Positions 42,814 through 55,300 are shown, counted from the stretch's first letter. The stretch is DNA of 64,000 nucleotides from Corythucha ciliata (GCA_038030265.1 CM075938.1:22297009-22361008); one strand, 5' to 3'. A program made the numbers and translations. The notes: generated by a model from the letters alone, not told the origin.

Positions 42814-44266
42814 GCGACCGGCCTTATTCAAAGACCTTATAATGGAAGCTTAAGGCTTAAAATTAAGGCAGAGTTATTTGATAGATATTGGGGTCTGTGC
42901 TTGAAAGGCCTCCACGCTTAAGATGGCTAATTCGATAAAGGAAACTTTCAGATTATTTCCCCTGAATAGGGCTGTTGCGACCAAATTAAATATTGTAAAC
43001 AAAACACTTCCACCACTGAAACCGCCAACAAACCTCCGGAGGAGGAAGAAGAAAGTAAACTTCAAAGATATAGAAATACTGGATTGCTCACGATGGACGG
43101 GGAATCCGAGCCAGTAGTTGGGGGGGGGGGGGTAGACCTTGATGAAGTCCGCGTATCTGAAACCTCCGTACGTATCGCATCCCTCCAGCCCTCCCACACT
43201 ATCCTGCCACGTCACCAGACCTTTATGTGCAATGTTTCCCAATTCTTTACTTATTCATTTCTGTTTATTTTTTGAATTATAACTCGAAGTTAATGCCTTT
43301 CAGTTTTATTTCAAATGTCGGACTGTGAAAAATGTATGAAATCTTTTGGCTTGTGTAGGTATTAGGTACTGCAGGATGCAAAGATAAAGAAATACTGGAC
43401 TGGATTGCTCACCACAAATTATTCTTTCAGTTAGTACCGCGACAAAATTATAATTAATAGTTGGTATCAACTGTTGTTTATTATAAAGAACAGGCCCTAC
43501 ATGCTGAATTGTGATTTTTAAAATTGGAGAGCTCATCCCCATTGTAAGAATAACGTATAAGGAGTTTTTAAATGTGCCGCCAACCCGGACTCCCTCAAGG
43601 TCATGGGGTGCAGGTTAGACCGTTTTTCTCTCGTACAATTCAACATTCGTGAGCAATCCAGTAGTTCTATATCTTTGGTAAACTTCATCGAACTACGCGC
43701 CTACACTCCAAGCGGCAGACTAGAGAAGATCCAAGCAATCACGCTAATCACAGCCTCCGAGCGGAAAACAACTGTTATCTTGTATCTTTTGTAAATAATC
43801 AATTCATGCTCTGTACATATAACAAGTTTCTAATTTACATCAAGTATATCATATATGTACATTTGACAAAAGTTTGTAAATCTTCTCATACGATAGAGCG
43901 TAAGTAATTGTAATGACAACCCCCCAAACTGCTAAAATAAATCAGACTTTTTCTCCCAAAACGTCTCGCTTCTTTCTTGCATTTGCCCTTGTACTCGGTG
44001 GACTGATCTCCCCGGTACTTCCTTTCTTCCACCTTTCACAGCACCTGATCGGCTGATCCCGCTCGGTGCTTCCATACCTACCTGTCCGAGAGTGAAGGCT
44101 GATCCCTTCATTCTCACACTCGTCCTAGAACCCGGAGTGGAAGCTTGATCTCTTCCCTCCGGTACTCCTCGACCATTCCGAACCTATTACCCGTTCTCCC
44201 GGAACTAGTGTGATTCGGCTGATCCCGGTCCACTAGTCTTCCTATCTCTCCCGGTGGACACGTCTT
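42814..44266. other. No gene recognised; possible solo LTR at 43.77-44.26 kb
   Basis: A short imperfect direct repeat (AAAGATA-AGAAATACTGGA...TTGCTCAC) occurs near 43065 and 43380. The 43770-44260 interval starts TGTTATCTTG, contains AATAAATCAGAC, then CT-rich words with repeated GGCTGATCCC. This would fit an LTR and its downstream leader, but no partner LTR or primer site was seen. Thirteen G occur at 43120-43132. Confidence 0.3.
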
Positions 44267-44435
44267 TTTGAGTCGAGGCCTTCTGAGCTGGGAAACGATA
44301 CCCGCAAACCTCGATAAGGGCTTAACGTTCCTTTACAAGTTTGATCGGAGATCGTGGGGTAATTGCAATTTTAAAATTTTTGTTCAAAGAATTGATGATT
44401 ACTCCTGGGATGCTCGCTCGTCACTTTCCTCCTTT

Positions 44436-44612
44436 AACATGAACTTCGTCAATTATTTGGTCTTCGGTATGAGTGCTTATACGATGGAGCAATTCAAGAG
44501 CTACAAAACCTTGGAGTCCTACACCAATTTCAAATCAGGGTTCGTAAAATCCATCGGACCCGTCATAATGAACAATCGGAACAATCTCATTGTTGTCACC
44601 GGTAAGGTAATG
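44436..44612 (+). pseudogene. YqaJ-nuclease-partner-like fragment of an ISL2EU-type transposon
   Basis: The plus frame contains YTMEQFKSYKTLESYTNF and then KSGFVKSIGPVIMNNRN. This follows the pattern (Y-T-x-E-x-x-K-x-x-K-S-L-E-A-Y-x-x-F-x-S-G-x-V) I associate with the N-terminal part of YqaJ/SWIM-type proteins carried by ISL2EU elements. It ends at VVTGK with GGTAAG, a plausible splice donor, so only one exon is seen. The frame is open from 44268, but the first ~55 residues match nothing I know. It converges tail-to-tail with the transposase fragment. The assignment rests on pattern recall. Confidence 0.45.
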
Positions 44613-44619
44613 TGATTTC

Positions 44620-44967
44620 GGCAATTTGACACTTTTCGACGTCTATAGGGTTTGATTGGTTTACCCCCTTTGTGAAAGGAGGTACATAAACTTCAGCCAT
44701 GTGACGGTTGACCTGATCATGTATGTGAAAACCACGATCGCCCAGCAGTAAGTCTCCCGGAATTAGTTGATCAAGGATGCTGCAATTTTCAGCAATAATT
44801 TTTTCACTGGAATGACCTTCGTATGCTTCGGACATAATCATAACGGATCCTTGAGTAACGATTCGTACAAGGAATTCAGCAGTCATTGCATGCTTATTTT
44901 TAGAAATATGTTGGTAGGAGGCTACCTTGTTAGAGGGATTTTGACAAAAAAACTTCGAAGCAATCAA
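44620..44967 (-). pseudogene. DDE transposase fragment, ISL2EU/DDE_Tnp_4 type
   Basis: The 123-residue minus frame contains the second-Asp region of the DDE_Tnp_4 fold: IAENCSILDQLIPGDLLLGD-RGF with D77 as candidate catalytic residue, then VPPFTKG and an IAEI segment leading to the catalytic Glu region. HAMTAEFLVRIVTQG at residues 26-40 fits the strand after the first Asp. Full proteins of this type are ~250-400 residues, so the first Asp and C-terminus are missing. The ISL2EU-type rather than classic Harbinger assignment rests on the DRGF...PPFTKG wording and the YqaJ-like neighbour. Confidence 0.72.
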
Positions 44968-44969
44968 TA

Positions 44970-46983
44970 AATAAATAAAATCGTGAGATATTTTTAATAA
45001 GTAGTTACGCAGAGAGAGTTAACCCGAGGTCACACAGAGCGATTTGCTAGGAATTCTCGAAAATAATGGAAATATCTACGACTCTAAAGGCCTAAAAACC
45101 ACTAGGATGTAGCGTTACAGTTCACGATTTCTGAAAATTTAAGCACTCAGCGACACTTTTTTAAAGCGATTTATTAACTCCGGCGAATGCCCACCGATCT
45201 CCAAATATGAGAAAAACCCAAAATTTACGCGAAATAATAGAAAAACAGCAATACCGGCTATGCATTCCCATTACGATACCACAGTCAGTGGCCCACCTAG
45301 TTAGACTTTGGAGGTAATATAACCCAACTCTTATCTCGTGTCCGTTCCCGATGAGTCAAAACTTCCCCGACGCATAAATATATCCTACTTGTCAAATAGA
45401 TCAGGTGATAATTATAGTCATTTAAGGAACCAAGTATGGCGCCGATTTTCGTGTTGCAGTATACTCGTGTTTTATAGTGCCTTACTTCGGGCAGCCCGGA
45501 GTAGCTCTGAACTCATCGCGAACGCCCTACACTTGCTACACTAATTACACTCGTCTGCTCGCGAACGCTTTTCGGGCAACCTAGTGTAGCTTCGCGAACA
45601 GACCTTATATAAATACATATGAGCTTGCGGCATTGGCTTGTGAAACATTAACATTATTTTGCTTTTCACGTTAAACTTAAATATCCGAATAAAATCAATG
45701 CAAACGACGTCGAAAAGCATGTAAAAGTACTGAGTGTGAGGGACGAGTCGACGGTCGACCCGTCAATGTACGTCACTGGTGTTCACCCAATCAGAAAAAG
45801 TTTCCTTGGACATAAAAAATAACGATTTTTTATTGCTAATTTGCTAAATTAGTGGCTAATTTTAAAAACAATTTAACTCAAGATAACTCATTTTCAGATA
45901 CCAATTGTCAGTCAGCAAAAAATTTTTATCCAACTTTTTGACCCATGCAAGTTCCCTATTCAGCACGATAATGTTTCGCTGAAGCAACCCTTCTAAGTTT
46001 CTTTTTACCCAAGCAGTTGGGTTGTTACAACTTTGAACACGCAATTGACCCAACTTGAGTTAAATTTGTATAAAGTAAAACGACTAACGCAGCGACTTTT
46101 GGTATATAAGCACATTTTTTCTTGAGAACGTCTCCGTTCTACTCTAACTGGGTTAAGCAAACCATAAAATACTAAAAGCAACACAAAAAAAGTATTTTCA
46201 AAACACTTGTTTAGTCGAATAATTTTCTCTGATGCTCCAATAATTCAAATAAATAGGTATGCCGCACACGCATGATTCCTGAAATTGGCTAATTGGCCAA
46301 ATGAACTTTCCGAAATTGGAGACCAAAAATGTTTTCATCGCGAAAAACGATCACATAGCTTCCTGCAAGGTACTCGAAGTAAGGTGAATACACCAGTGTC
46401 GAAGAGTTGCACGTTTTCTCGGATTTATAGAGCCGTTTTCTTTACAAGAGTATAGTGAACAAAATATACCCCTCGCATCCGTCTGGCTCGCCTCTCCCAG
46501 TAATTGATGAACCAAAATACATTTCTGGCACCAAATTGGACGCTCTGCATTTGACTAAATATGGTGGGATTTCAATAGCTTTTTTACGGTAACTACAACC
46601 AATTTCAAGCAAGGTTGTAGCAACTAAACCAAAAGGAAATTTTTACCCTGCATTTAGTACAATTGTGCCCAAGTTGAGAGTAAAATTTACGTCTCACTTG
46701 GGTAAAATTAACTTTATATCATTTTACCAGGCTTTAAGTCAACTTTACCTATGTAAAAAGAAGATTCTTCCCAATATTAGCTGAAATAACTATAAAACAA
46801 TTTACTTAAAACGTGTGGTTGATTCTATTAATCAGAAGTTTATTTACACCTAACACTTGGGTTAAAGTAAGCAGACTTGAGTTGCAATAAAGATAAATTA
46901 TTTTACCCTCGTATAGTAACCCTCATTTCTCTCAGTGAATGTTGCGGGTTTGGTTCTTCAAAACATCAATTTTAGGGGTATCA
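44970..46983. other. No gene; ACTTGGGT-rich non-autonomous repeat at 45.9-46.94 kb
   Basis: Words such as ACTTGGGTTAAA, TTGGGTAAAATT and AACTTGAGTT recur loosely from 45860 to 46940. The block ends near 46937 with TTTCTCTCAGTGAATG, whose complement CACTGAGAGAAA is a terminus style seen in arthropod MITEs. The left partner was not found. 44970-45860 shows nothing recognisable. Confidence 0.35.
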
Positions 46984-47962
46984 GGCCTTCCACACACGGG
47001 TCGTCTAGTACTCGGCTCGAACTCGACGCGTAGTCAAAATGCTCGACGCGATTTACTTTTTAACATTGTTTTCAATGTAAATGAATTTGTTCCATTCACG
47101 GGTCGTCTCGTCTCGAACTCGAAGTGATTTTTCTCGTATGTATTAAAACCGTCTTCACACCCGTTTCCTCCCCCGGTCGTTTTCCTCGTCTCGAACTCGA
47201 TGCGATTTCGCCTCCGCAGTGTTAAATCAATACGTAGTAAATATTTGACGATATGGTCGTTTTGCTCTCGTCTTGGATCGAAGAGCTCTTGTCTTTCTCG
47301 TTTCTCGAACCATGCGACGTGTTTGGTCCTAGAAATCACGTGTGCTTTCGTTTTCAACCGAGCATAGAGGTAAAGTTTTATTTCTGCGGGAATAAAAAAT
47401 TGTAAACGACAGAAAAGTGGCAAAATTCTGCCCAACTTCAAAAAAGGCTCAAAAAATTTCTTTTGATGTATTATTTGAGGATTCGAAGAGTCCGCAACGA
47501 TACGGGGTGGCCAACATCTTCTTAAGAGAGGCTACACGTGGGCCAACTCATTCCTTTATGGCTTGTACTGGAGGAGATGACACTTCTGAGATCGCCAGAC
47601 ATTTTCCGTGGGGTAGGAGCTCAATGCAGAGCTAGCTGTTGGCAAACACACCTTTGGGCTGCTTGAAAACGGCTGGAAAGTGTAGAATTGGTTCTTCGCA
47701 AACAATAAACTAGAAAACCACCATCGCCTTTCAATTTCGAATGAAGCCCTGGCTGCTTAGTAAGCCTCGAAAATTCACATGTTTTAAAGTTCGCTCATGG
47801 CGCTATCTACCATGAAATTGGATGGCGTTGTTGCTTTCGTAACGCATTGGTCGTTGGAAACGAATTTTTACTCTCGTCAGTCGTTTTCAAACCACCCAAA
47901 GTCGTGTTTGCCAACAGCTAGCTCTGCTGTGAGCCCCTGTCCCACGGAAAATTTCTGGCGAT

Positions 47963-48888
47963 TAGCGATGGAATCGGGCCCGGCCCGACTTTCTCAGTGG
48001 TTCGGCCCGGGCCGAAGCCCGGCCCGAAATAGGCTCAAACACCGGGCTGGGCCCGATTAGCCCGACTTTTCCAACTTGAATGAATACATGTGCCTCCTCC
48101 CCCCCGCATTGAGCCAGTTAAATCGTTCCAAAAGTAGAGATCGTGATGAAGGTTGGTAGTGGGGGTTTGGTGATGGTGAGAGGTTTAAATACCCCTTCCC
48201 CTCACCGGAAGATACTGACGAGGAGTGAGGTTTTCAATTATTTAGGTTGCTCAATACACTTTAATTTTTTACTAATTATATACTAATTATATTGATATAA
48301 CGTATAGTATTATGATTTATGACGTATCAAATAGTAACGGCTGCAAGTAATTATAATTTCGCTCCATCACCGGATGAGGATTGCCTGCAGTAAGTGTTAC
48401 TTTTCCCTCTGCATGATCACAATACGCGCAATTCTATTTTCTACACTAATCACAATTAGTGGACCCCCTCCCCATTGTTAGATCAAAAAGGTGGGGGGGG
48501 GGGTAACGGCAGTATTACCCTCCCTCAGAGCTGGTCAAATTCAAATCGCTGTAAACCAAGGGGTGGATGGTGGTGGAGGGTGTACATAGAGAGGGGGAGG
48601 AGTTACAATTACCCCCACCCCCAAAGAGGTCCCAGATCCGACCCCCCCCCCTTTGTTCAAAAAGATCTATGAGCTCCAGATGCGACGAAACATGGGTACT
48701 TCGAAGAAAGAAAAGTTCAACGAACGGCACTGTACATATTTGTTGTTGTATTGCGCATGTTCGGGCTTTCGGGCTTTTTTCGAACCTCAGCCTGGCCCGG
48801 CCCGAGAAAATCTTCGGCCCGGCCCGAAGCCCGACCCGAAAATAAAATGTAAGGCCCGGCCCGGTTTTAGCCCGGGCTTCCACCCCTA
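47963..48888. mobile_element. Non-autonomous hAT-type element, 926 bp, 8-bp target duplication
   Basis: Ends TAGCGATGG and CCACCCCTA (inward TAGGGGTGG) match at 7 of 9 positions and are flanked by direct repeats CTGGCGAT at 47955-47962 and 48889-48896. GGCCCGGCCCGA/CGGGCC-rich blocks form the subterminal regions (47978-48062 and 48795-48875). The interior includes R1 copy 4 and a G run at about 48492. No transposase. Removal restores a continuous inverted arm of the host element. Confidence 0.85.
48470..48670 (+). repeat. Dispersed repeat R1, copy 4
   Basis: GAGCTGGTCAAAT, AAATCGCTG, GAGGTCCCAGATCCG and AAAAAGATCTAT follow the same order as copy 2. It lies inside the 926-bp hAT-type element. 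Confidence 0.55.
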
Positions 48889-49329
48889 CTGGCGATCTCA
48901 GAAATGTCCTATCTCCAAGACCAGAAAAACGTCCTGTGCATTTGCAGGATCGAGTAACCCGGATTTTTCAAACTGTTGGCTCCTTGGGTGGATTCGAATT
49001 AAAAATAAAAACTAGTTTGCGCAATAATGTTGTACGTGTACGGGCTGCTTAAGGAAAGGTTGTGCACAATATAATATGACCCAACACAGTTGTTCTCAAC
49101 AGAATCGTTGGATTTAACGCTACTCCGGATTACTGCAACTTAGCGAAACGAAGCTTGAAGACTCATGAAGACTTTATTAAAATGTTTATTTTTCTAGATA
49201 CCTTAATTTCACAGATGCGAAAATCACAAAGTTCGATCAAGACGAGCACTTCGATTCCGCATCGAGTTCGAGCCGAAAATGAGACGACCCGTGTGTGGAC
49301 AGCATAAGTCGTTCAAAAAATAAATTTAA

Positions 49330-49745
49330 CAGATTTGGATCTTTCATAAAAACAATTTTGACATGCTTCACCTTCAAAAAACAAATTTGCCTGAATCTTA
49401 ATGAAATCAATTACGTGGGTTCGGCTCTTTAAAAAACCAATTTCGCAAAGGCTCATGAAAACATATTCTACCAGGATTAGGCATTAAATTATTAATCAAG
49501 ATGGCTTAAAAACTAATCATGCTAATAATATAGAACTAATAATGCTAATAATAATAATATAGAAAAAGTAATATCAATCCGTGATGGCCCAACCGGAAAG
49601 ATTCAAATCGCTGTAAAGCCCCAACCACAGCAGGACTCCAAAAACAGTAAATCTCCAACCACAAAGAAAGTCCTACCACAGCAAAGCTTTAACCACGGAG
49701 AGCTGACACCTTGGCCCCCTTGGCCCCGGGGGCGATAAAATCGAC
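49330..49745. repeat. Family B patch and a few family E units
   Basis: Reverse-oriented family-B units at 49330-49460 (AAAACCAATTTCGCAAAGG). At 49615-49700, words CCAACCACAGCA and CTACCACAGCAAAG match the 17-bp array at 56.6 kb. Confidence 0.45.
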
Positions 49746-50449
49746 TGAAACCTACTAGTTTACCATGACATGAAACATGCATTTCAGGATAGTTTAAGGG
49801 GAGGTAGCGGGTGCATGCCAGGCCGAAACTAGCTGAGTTTAGTTTTTCGGTTGAACATGGTTCGAGTGACTCATACATCACGTTTTTCTCATACCAGTAA
49901 CTTGAAAAAACTCTAGATCTGCGCCTGACTCGGTATGAATATAAATCATTGAGCGATTGTGAAATTCCGTTTTAAAAAATCCTGAATCCGCTAGGTGGAT
50001 TTTTACGCGTTAACCACATTCAAAATCTGTCAGATCTGACGAGAAATCCGTCAAATATGCGAAGCGCTGGCTCTAACTGTATAAATATAGTTATACATAT
50101 AGTAACTATAATAAATATATAAAAATCCACAGAAATTGAAATGGGGGCTGGAAACTGTGACAATCCACCTTGGAACCTGACTATTCAAGTTGGGGCGTAG
50201 CCAGCCTATGATCTGGGGGTGGGCAGATGATACCGGATGTTCTAGAGATCGCAGCTAAAGATTTGATAGTTCATTAAATTTGAAATATAGGCACATTGAA
50301 TCGTCAAATTCTTCCCCCATAAACTGAGTTTTCACAAAAGGGGTTGAAAAAGAAAAACTACGGTTTTCGCCTACTATTCCTGTTTTTCTGTCCAAAAACT
50401 GGCAATGTTTTCCCGGATATAGATACTCTGTAAGAAAGTCTTGGCACTC

Positions 50450-51545
50450 AAAGAGTGGATGTCAGACTTTTCATCAACGTCTTGTCCGAGAGACGTAAAA
50501 ATCCAACACTTTCCAACTCAAAACTGACATTTTTAAAGCCAAAACTGAAGATTTCACTCTATAACTCAATGTTTCACTTCGACATTTTACGCCGAAGACG
50601 ATGTGTTGCCCCTAAACTAAATATTTCACAACACAACTGGTGATTTTAATCCCCCATCCCCGATTTTTACCCCAAAAGCGCATGATTCTGGCGGTTTCAT
50701 AAACTGGGTTTCTAACGGTGGTGATTCCTTAAACTGGTGGGTTTAACTCAAACTGTTGAAAAACGAATAATCTTACCAAACAGACCACTCTGCATTAAAA
50801 ACTGCCGATTTTATCCCTCAATTGACGATTTTACTGAAAAAACGTACGATTTCTCGCCAAAGCTGACGTGTTACAACACCCCCTTCACCACTCCAGAAGA
50901 TGTCACTACAAAACTGGAGATTTAAACCTAAACATTTTCTGTTTCATTTAAAAAATGAATATTTTACACCCGAAACGACGATTTCCCCCAGAATTGGATC
51001 CTTTTACTCAAAAACTAACAACTTTGCCTGCCTTGAAAAACGCCGAATTCACCACAAAACTGACGTAGTGACGAGTTAATCCAAAATGTGATGATTTTAT
51101 ACAAGAACGGACAAATTTCACGCCAAAGCTGACTTGTTTCCCCATAACTGAAAACGAAGTTACAAACTGGCGATTTTACTCAAAAACAAACTTTTAGGTA
51201 CTGTTTAACCTAAAAAATAAATAGTTTACCGCAAATTGTTATTTTCCCCCAAAAATTGGTTATTTTACCAAAAAACTGACGATACTCCAAACCTGAAGTG
51301 TTATTCTGAATATTTTTCTACAAAACTGGCAATTTTACCCCAAAACTCTCGAGTCGAGAAGTATAATTTACATTTTGGATACAAAACGTTTAAACGACGG
51401 GCGGTAAGCACAAAAATAATGGCGATTTTAGCACAGAAATGGAGATTTTAGTAGGCTCTAACATTGTGCATGATTTTTCCCAAAAACTGGCAATTTTAAT
51501 ACTAAGCTGGTGATTTTAGGTGTAATTCTCTTCAGAGAAGCACAA
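50450..51545 (+). repeat. Degenerate tandem array, family D (~21-bp period)
   Basis: Units resemble AAAACTGGCGATTTTACCCC. Cores at about 50521, 50542, 50562, 50613, 50636 and 50657 show a ~21-bp step with drift. Scattered units continue at 51890-52340. A hAT-like head GGGGCGTAGCCAGCC at 50194 lies upstream and could be the left end of a carrier element. No right end was identified. Confidence 0.7.
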
Positions 51546-52344
51546 TGTGATAAATTTTGCATTTTATTTGTGTCAGATCTGCAAAAACCGCATTTTATGG
51601 CGCAAAAACCGCGAAATTAGTCTTTGAATTATGTTACCCTGGCGCAATTCGTTTTGAGATCAACAAAAATACTCGAAAATGATTTTTTTATGTGAGCATC
51701 GACGAAATAAAATGTGTTTACCCTGAAGGATTCATACTTTCAGAACGTTTCTAGGGGTGGGCAGTTGCCCCACTAAATCTGTGCTTTCGATTCTTGAGGA
51801 GGGCAGCTGCCGATGTATTCAAGTGTTCATGCAGAAAACAGGAAACTCAGCTCGTATAATTCATTGGCTTGACTGTAGAACGTGAATTACGGCATAGTAA
51901 ATCCAATCATTTTACCCCCAAAGACTGTCATGATCGTGAAACTTGATATATGCATTCCGTGAAACGGCGACGGTATATAAAAAACGGTTTCCTAGTTCAC
52001 AACCGAGGTAACTTTGTGACCCAAAATGCCCATTCAGTACGAAAACTGGAACAACAATACTTGGGATTTTTCTGTCCCAAACCCATCTTAATAGCAAACT
52101 AAGCCCCAGAAATTAATTATTTTGCCAAAAAACTTGACAATTCCCACCCTAGAAACACACTTCTATATCGTGAGCTAGCCATTATAATCTCAAGCCACGA
52201 TGCATAATAGAGTATTCCGCTCGAAAACTTATAATTTTGACGCCGGGTCAGACTCCCTGGCGCAGAAACCATCCAGTCCAGTAAAAACTGACAATTTAAT
52301 TACACAAAAATTCGTAATTTAGCTCCAAAAAAGAAAAAAAAAGA

Positions 52345-55300
52345 CCATTTTCCCCTAGATCTCAGTGAAATTGGCTATTATTGGGTATCCGTTTATTTTG
52401 CACCACTGCCACTGGACGTTCTTGGCGAGGCCCTGTAAGATTTTTAATTTCTATAACTGGTCAAGTTTGCTTCCTATAAAACTGACTGATAGGCTCTTTA
52501 AAGGCGATTTAGAACCGAAGAGCTCTCATTATTTTTAGCCTGAAAAGTGGGAATTACATATTTCCCACTTCTCTTGAGTTTAACTTTTGGACTTCCAAAC
52601 TTTTGGATTTCCATCGATGAGTGGCGCCCCCCCCCCCCACTCAAATAACCAATACTGAACAAAACGATTTACAAAAGTGTTTTGCCTTGGTTTTAGTAAG
52701 GGACAAAAGAAGCAAAACGATCCATATAGTTGGGCTTAAATAAATGTAGGCTCTTGAGTGGTTCTATTCGGTGAGCCACTACTCAAACGAACAACGTTGG
52801 GCCAAAGTCCGTATACATTTGTGGCGTATAAAGGTGGATTCAGCAGAGCCATACGCAGGAGATGAATTACCGCCCCCCCCCCCACAATAGAAAATTCACA
52901 CGTTCCTGACCCTTTTAATCAATGATTCATCCACAAAATTGAAGTATATTACTGATGAGAGAGAGAGAAAAAACTTACTTCATTCCTGGTTGTTGTTTTA
53001 TGCTCGTTCGATCCATAAGTATCCGTAGAAAAACAAACAAAATACCAGCGCATGTAAAAGCTTCATTCCCCAGATTAAACAATGTATTGGCACTCCGATG
53101 AAAACGTGACTGAGCGGCGGTGCCTGGAGCCTGGGAGACATGCACCCCCTCGTCAATTTTACGAGACTAAAATGTTCCTCAAATTATATTTTCCAGCGTC
53201 TAGGCATAAAATTACAAAGTTCGTTCAATTTATCACAAATCTTATTTACTTTCCGGACGTTGAACAATCCCAACCTATATAAAGTACAATAATTGCCCTA
53301 AAATGAGTGGCTTTTCCTTATAAATCCCCCCTTTTCCACTCCTGCCTGGTTCTCCACAATTCTGTAGAACCGACAAGGACGTATTTACCGAAACACAGAA
53401 TAGAACTTAATTTAAATTAAACTTCATTAAAAGAAATTATTCAAAGCGAAAAAAAAAATGTTCAAGGAGCTTGTTCACACCTTTTAGTATTTTTTTCTTC
53501 TCCCGTTATTCTAAACTGTGAAATGAAGAAGGTACCTTAAAGGAATAAAGTTGAGAGGATTTTCTTATAATTAAACTGATGGCGGTGGGTGAGGGGTACA
53601 GATGAAATTTAAAAGCTTCCCTCCTTTGTGGGGTCGACTCTCCATTACACACAAAAAAGGGGGGCTCTAAGGACTCCAATTAAATAGAAGAGTATACGAA
53701 AGCCTTCATTAAATTACCACCCATGAGCAATTAAAAATAAATACATGCAAAAAAAATATGTTATCCGTCCATTCAAGACTGTTCCCATTCTCGCAAAAAA
53801 AAAATAAATAAATAAAAAAAAGAGAAGAGGAGACACAGTGCACAAAGAAGTTTTTAGATGTATTCACGAAGGAAATTGGGCTTGAATCCTCTCTCTCCCG
53901 TCCCATTTATTACCTCATCTTTTTAATGTTGAAATCATATTTTGGATGGCACGAAAAGGCCTCAGAAAAAAAAAGAGCAATTTTTCCTCGAAAGTGAGCT
54001 TTTTTGTCAATTTAATTAGCCGCTATGACGTATTTCTCAAGAGACCTCGCCTGCGTAAAATTTTCTCATAGAAAGTACTCCCTTTTTTTTTTGTTAATTT
54101 TAATTATTTTTAATGTTTTTACCGTAATATCCGAAGCGTAGAATAAAACCCAATGGAACTGCAATAGTGCAAGGGGGAGGGAAAGGCAGTATTTTTCGTG
54201 TAATTTCTTTCAAACGTACCATTTTTTTCTTTTAGTGTAAAGGAAGGGTCGCTATGTCTCATTCCGCCGCCGACTCATAAATCCTGAAAATGGATAGAAC
54301 CTCCCCTCCCCCACTAACAACTATTCTCTTTTTTCGTGTCCTTTTTTCACTTCATTGTGAGCATAAATATACTTGAAATGTCTCTTTCGTGTTTTCCAAT
54401 ACGGAGCATTCCGTCGCTTTTCTGGTATAATTTACTGGTGTCTCTTACAAGAGTCATAAAAATGAGTGTTCTTTTTACGACGTTTTTTTTTTGTTTATTT
54501 GGGCCTGAAGAAGATGTGAATGGACGAAGCTCTATGGTCATGAATTTATAGCTCTCTGTATGAATTTGTCCTTTTTTCGGTCAAAAGTAAAGGGTGATCG
54601 GTGGTTCTTGAAAAGACCGGGCTAACTGGCTCAATCATTCGCGGCTTGTGTCCCGCTGGATGAGACGCATAAAACAGCTTATCCAGTCTTGAAAAATGTG
54701 GATTTAACATTTTACGAATGCCTCTGCCTAAAGTCCTTACAGGGTGCCACGACTCCAAGAAACACTTGAATTTAGATCACAAATGATTCCTCCCTCTCTC
54801 GCACTCAAATCTAGCCCCCTTCTGTCCAGTCTTCATACACTTGAAAAAAAAAAAAAAAAAAAAAAAATGTGAAAAGAGGAAACGCCTTTAGGCATTGTCG
54901 TTGTGTGTCATCGTTGTCACATCAATCATGCGCAACACATCATATGTGTGACAAAAGTGTACCATCAGGCACATGTTATACGTCGATTATCTCCCTCACA
55001 GATCAGACACCGACATTTTTTTTTTTCATTTTTTGAATGGGTTTAATTATCTATTGAAATGATCCGATACCGGTGTTACAGACTACAAAAAAATGGCATG
55101 TCAATAGGGGCGAAGTCATACAGGGGTGGACGGGATATTGAGCGATTTTAAGTTTCTGATGTCGTCAGACTTCAACGCACTTAATAAAATCAGTTAGTCC
55201 TCCCCTTCACCTTTTTTTTTTAATGAAAAGTTTTATACACTGGGCCTACCCGTTCTTATAATTATAAATCACTAAAGGGTACTCACAAAGACTCAACCCC

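Larger units (their letters stand above)
46984..49303. mobile_element. Inverted-repeat element interrupted by a hAT-type insertion
   Basis: The left end CCACACACGGGTCGTCT then CGGCTCGAACTCGACGCG (46990-47030) mirrors the right end CGCATCGAGTTCGAGCCG...AGACGACCCGTGTGTGG (49257-49298). The left terminus has tandem sub-repeats of GGGTCGTCTCGTCTCGAACT type to about 47210. A second inverted pair lies near the centre: 47573-47655 against 47890-47962 plus 48897-48915, with GCCAACAGCTAGCTCTGC shared. The centre repeat is itself split by the hAT-type element. Excluding that, the element is about 1.4 kb. No transposase was found. Confidence 0.65.

Noticed and set aside
43932..44117. Possible LTR/leader with repeated GGCTGATCCC
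   Set aside because: Kept only as a low-confidence remark because no second LTR, primer site or gag could be found.
47034..47441. 135-residue minus open frame with FETRR repeats
   Set aside because: It is a translation of the terminal sub-repeats of the inverted-repeat element.
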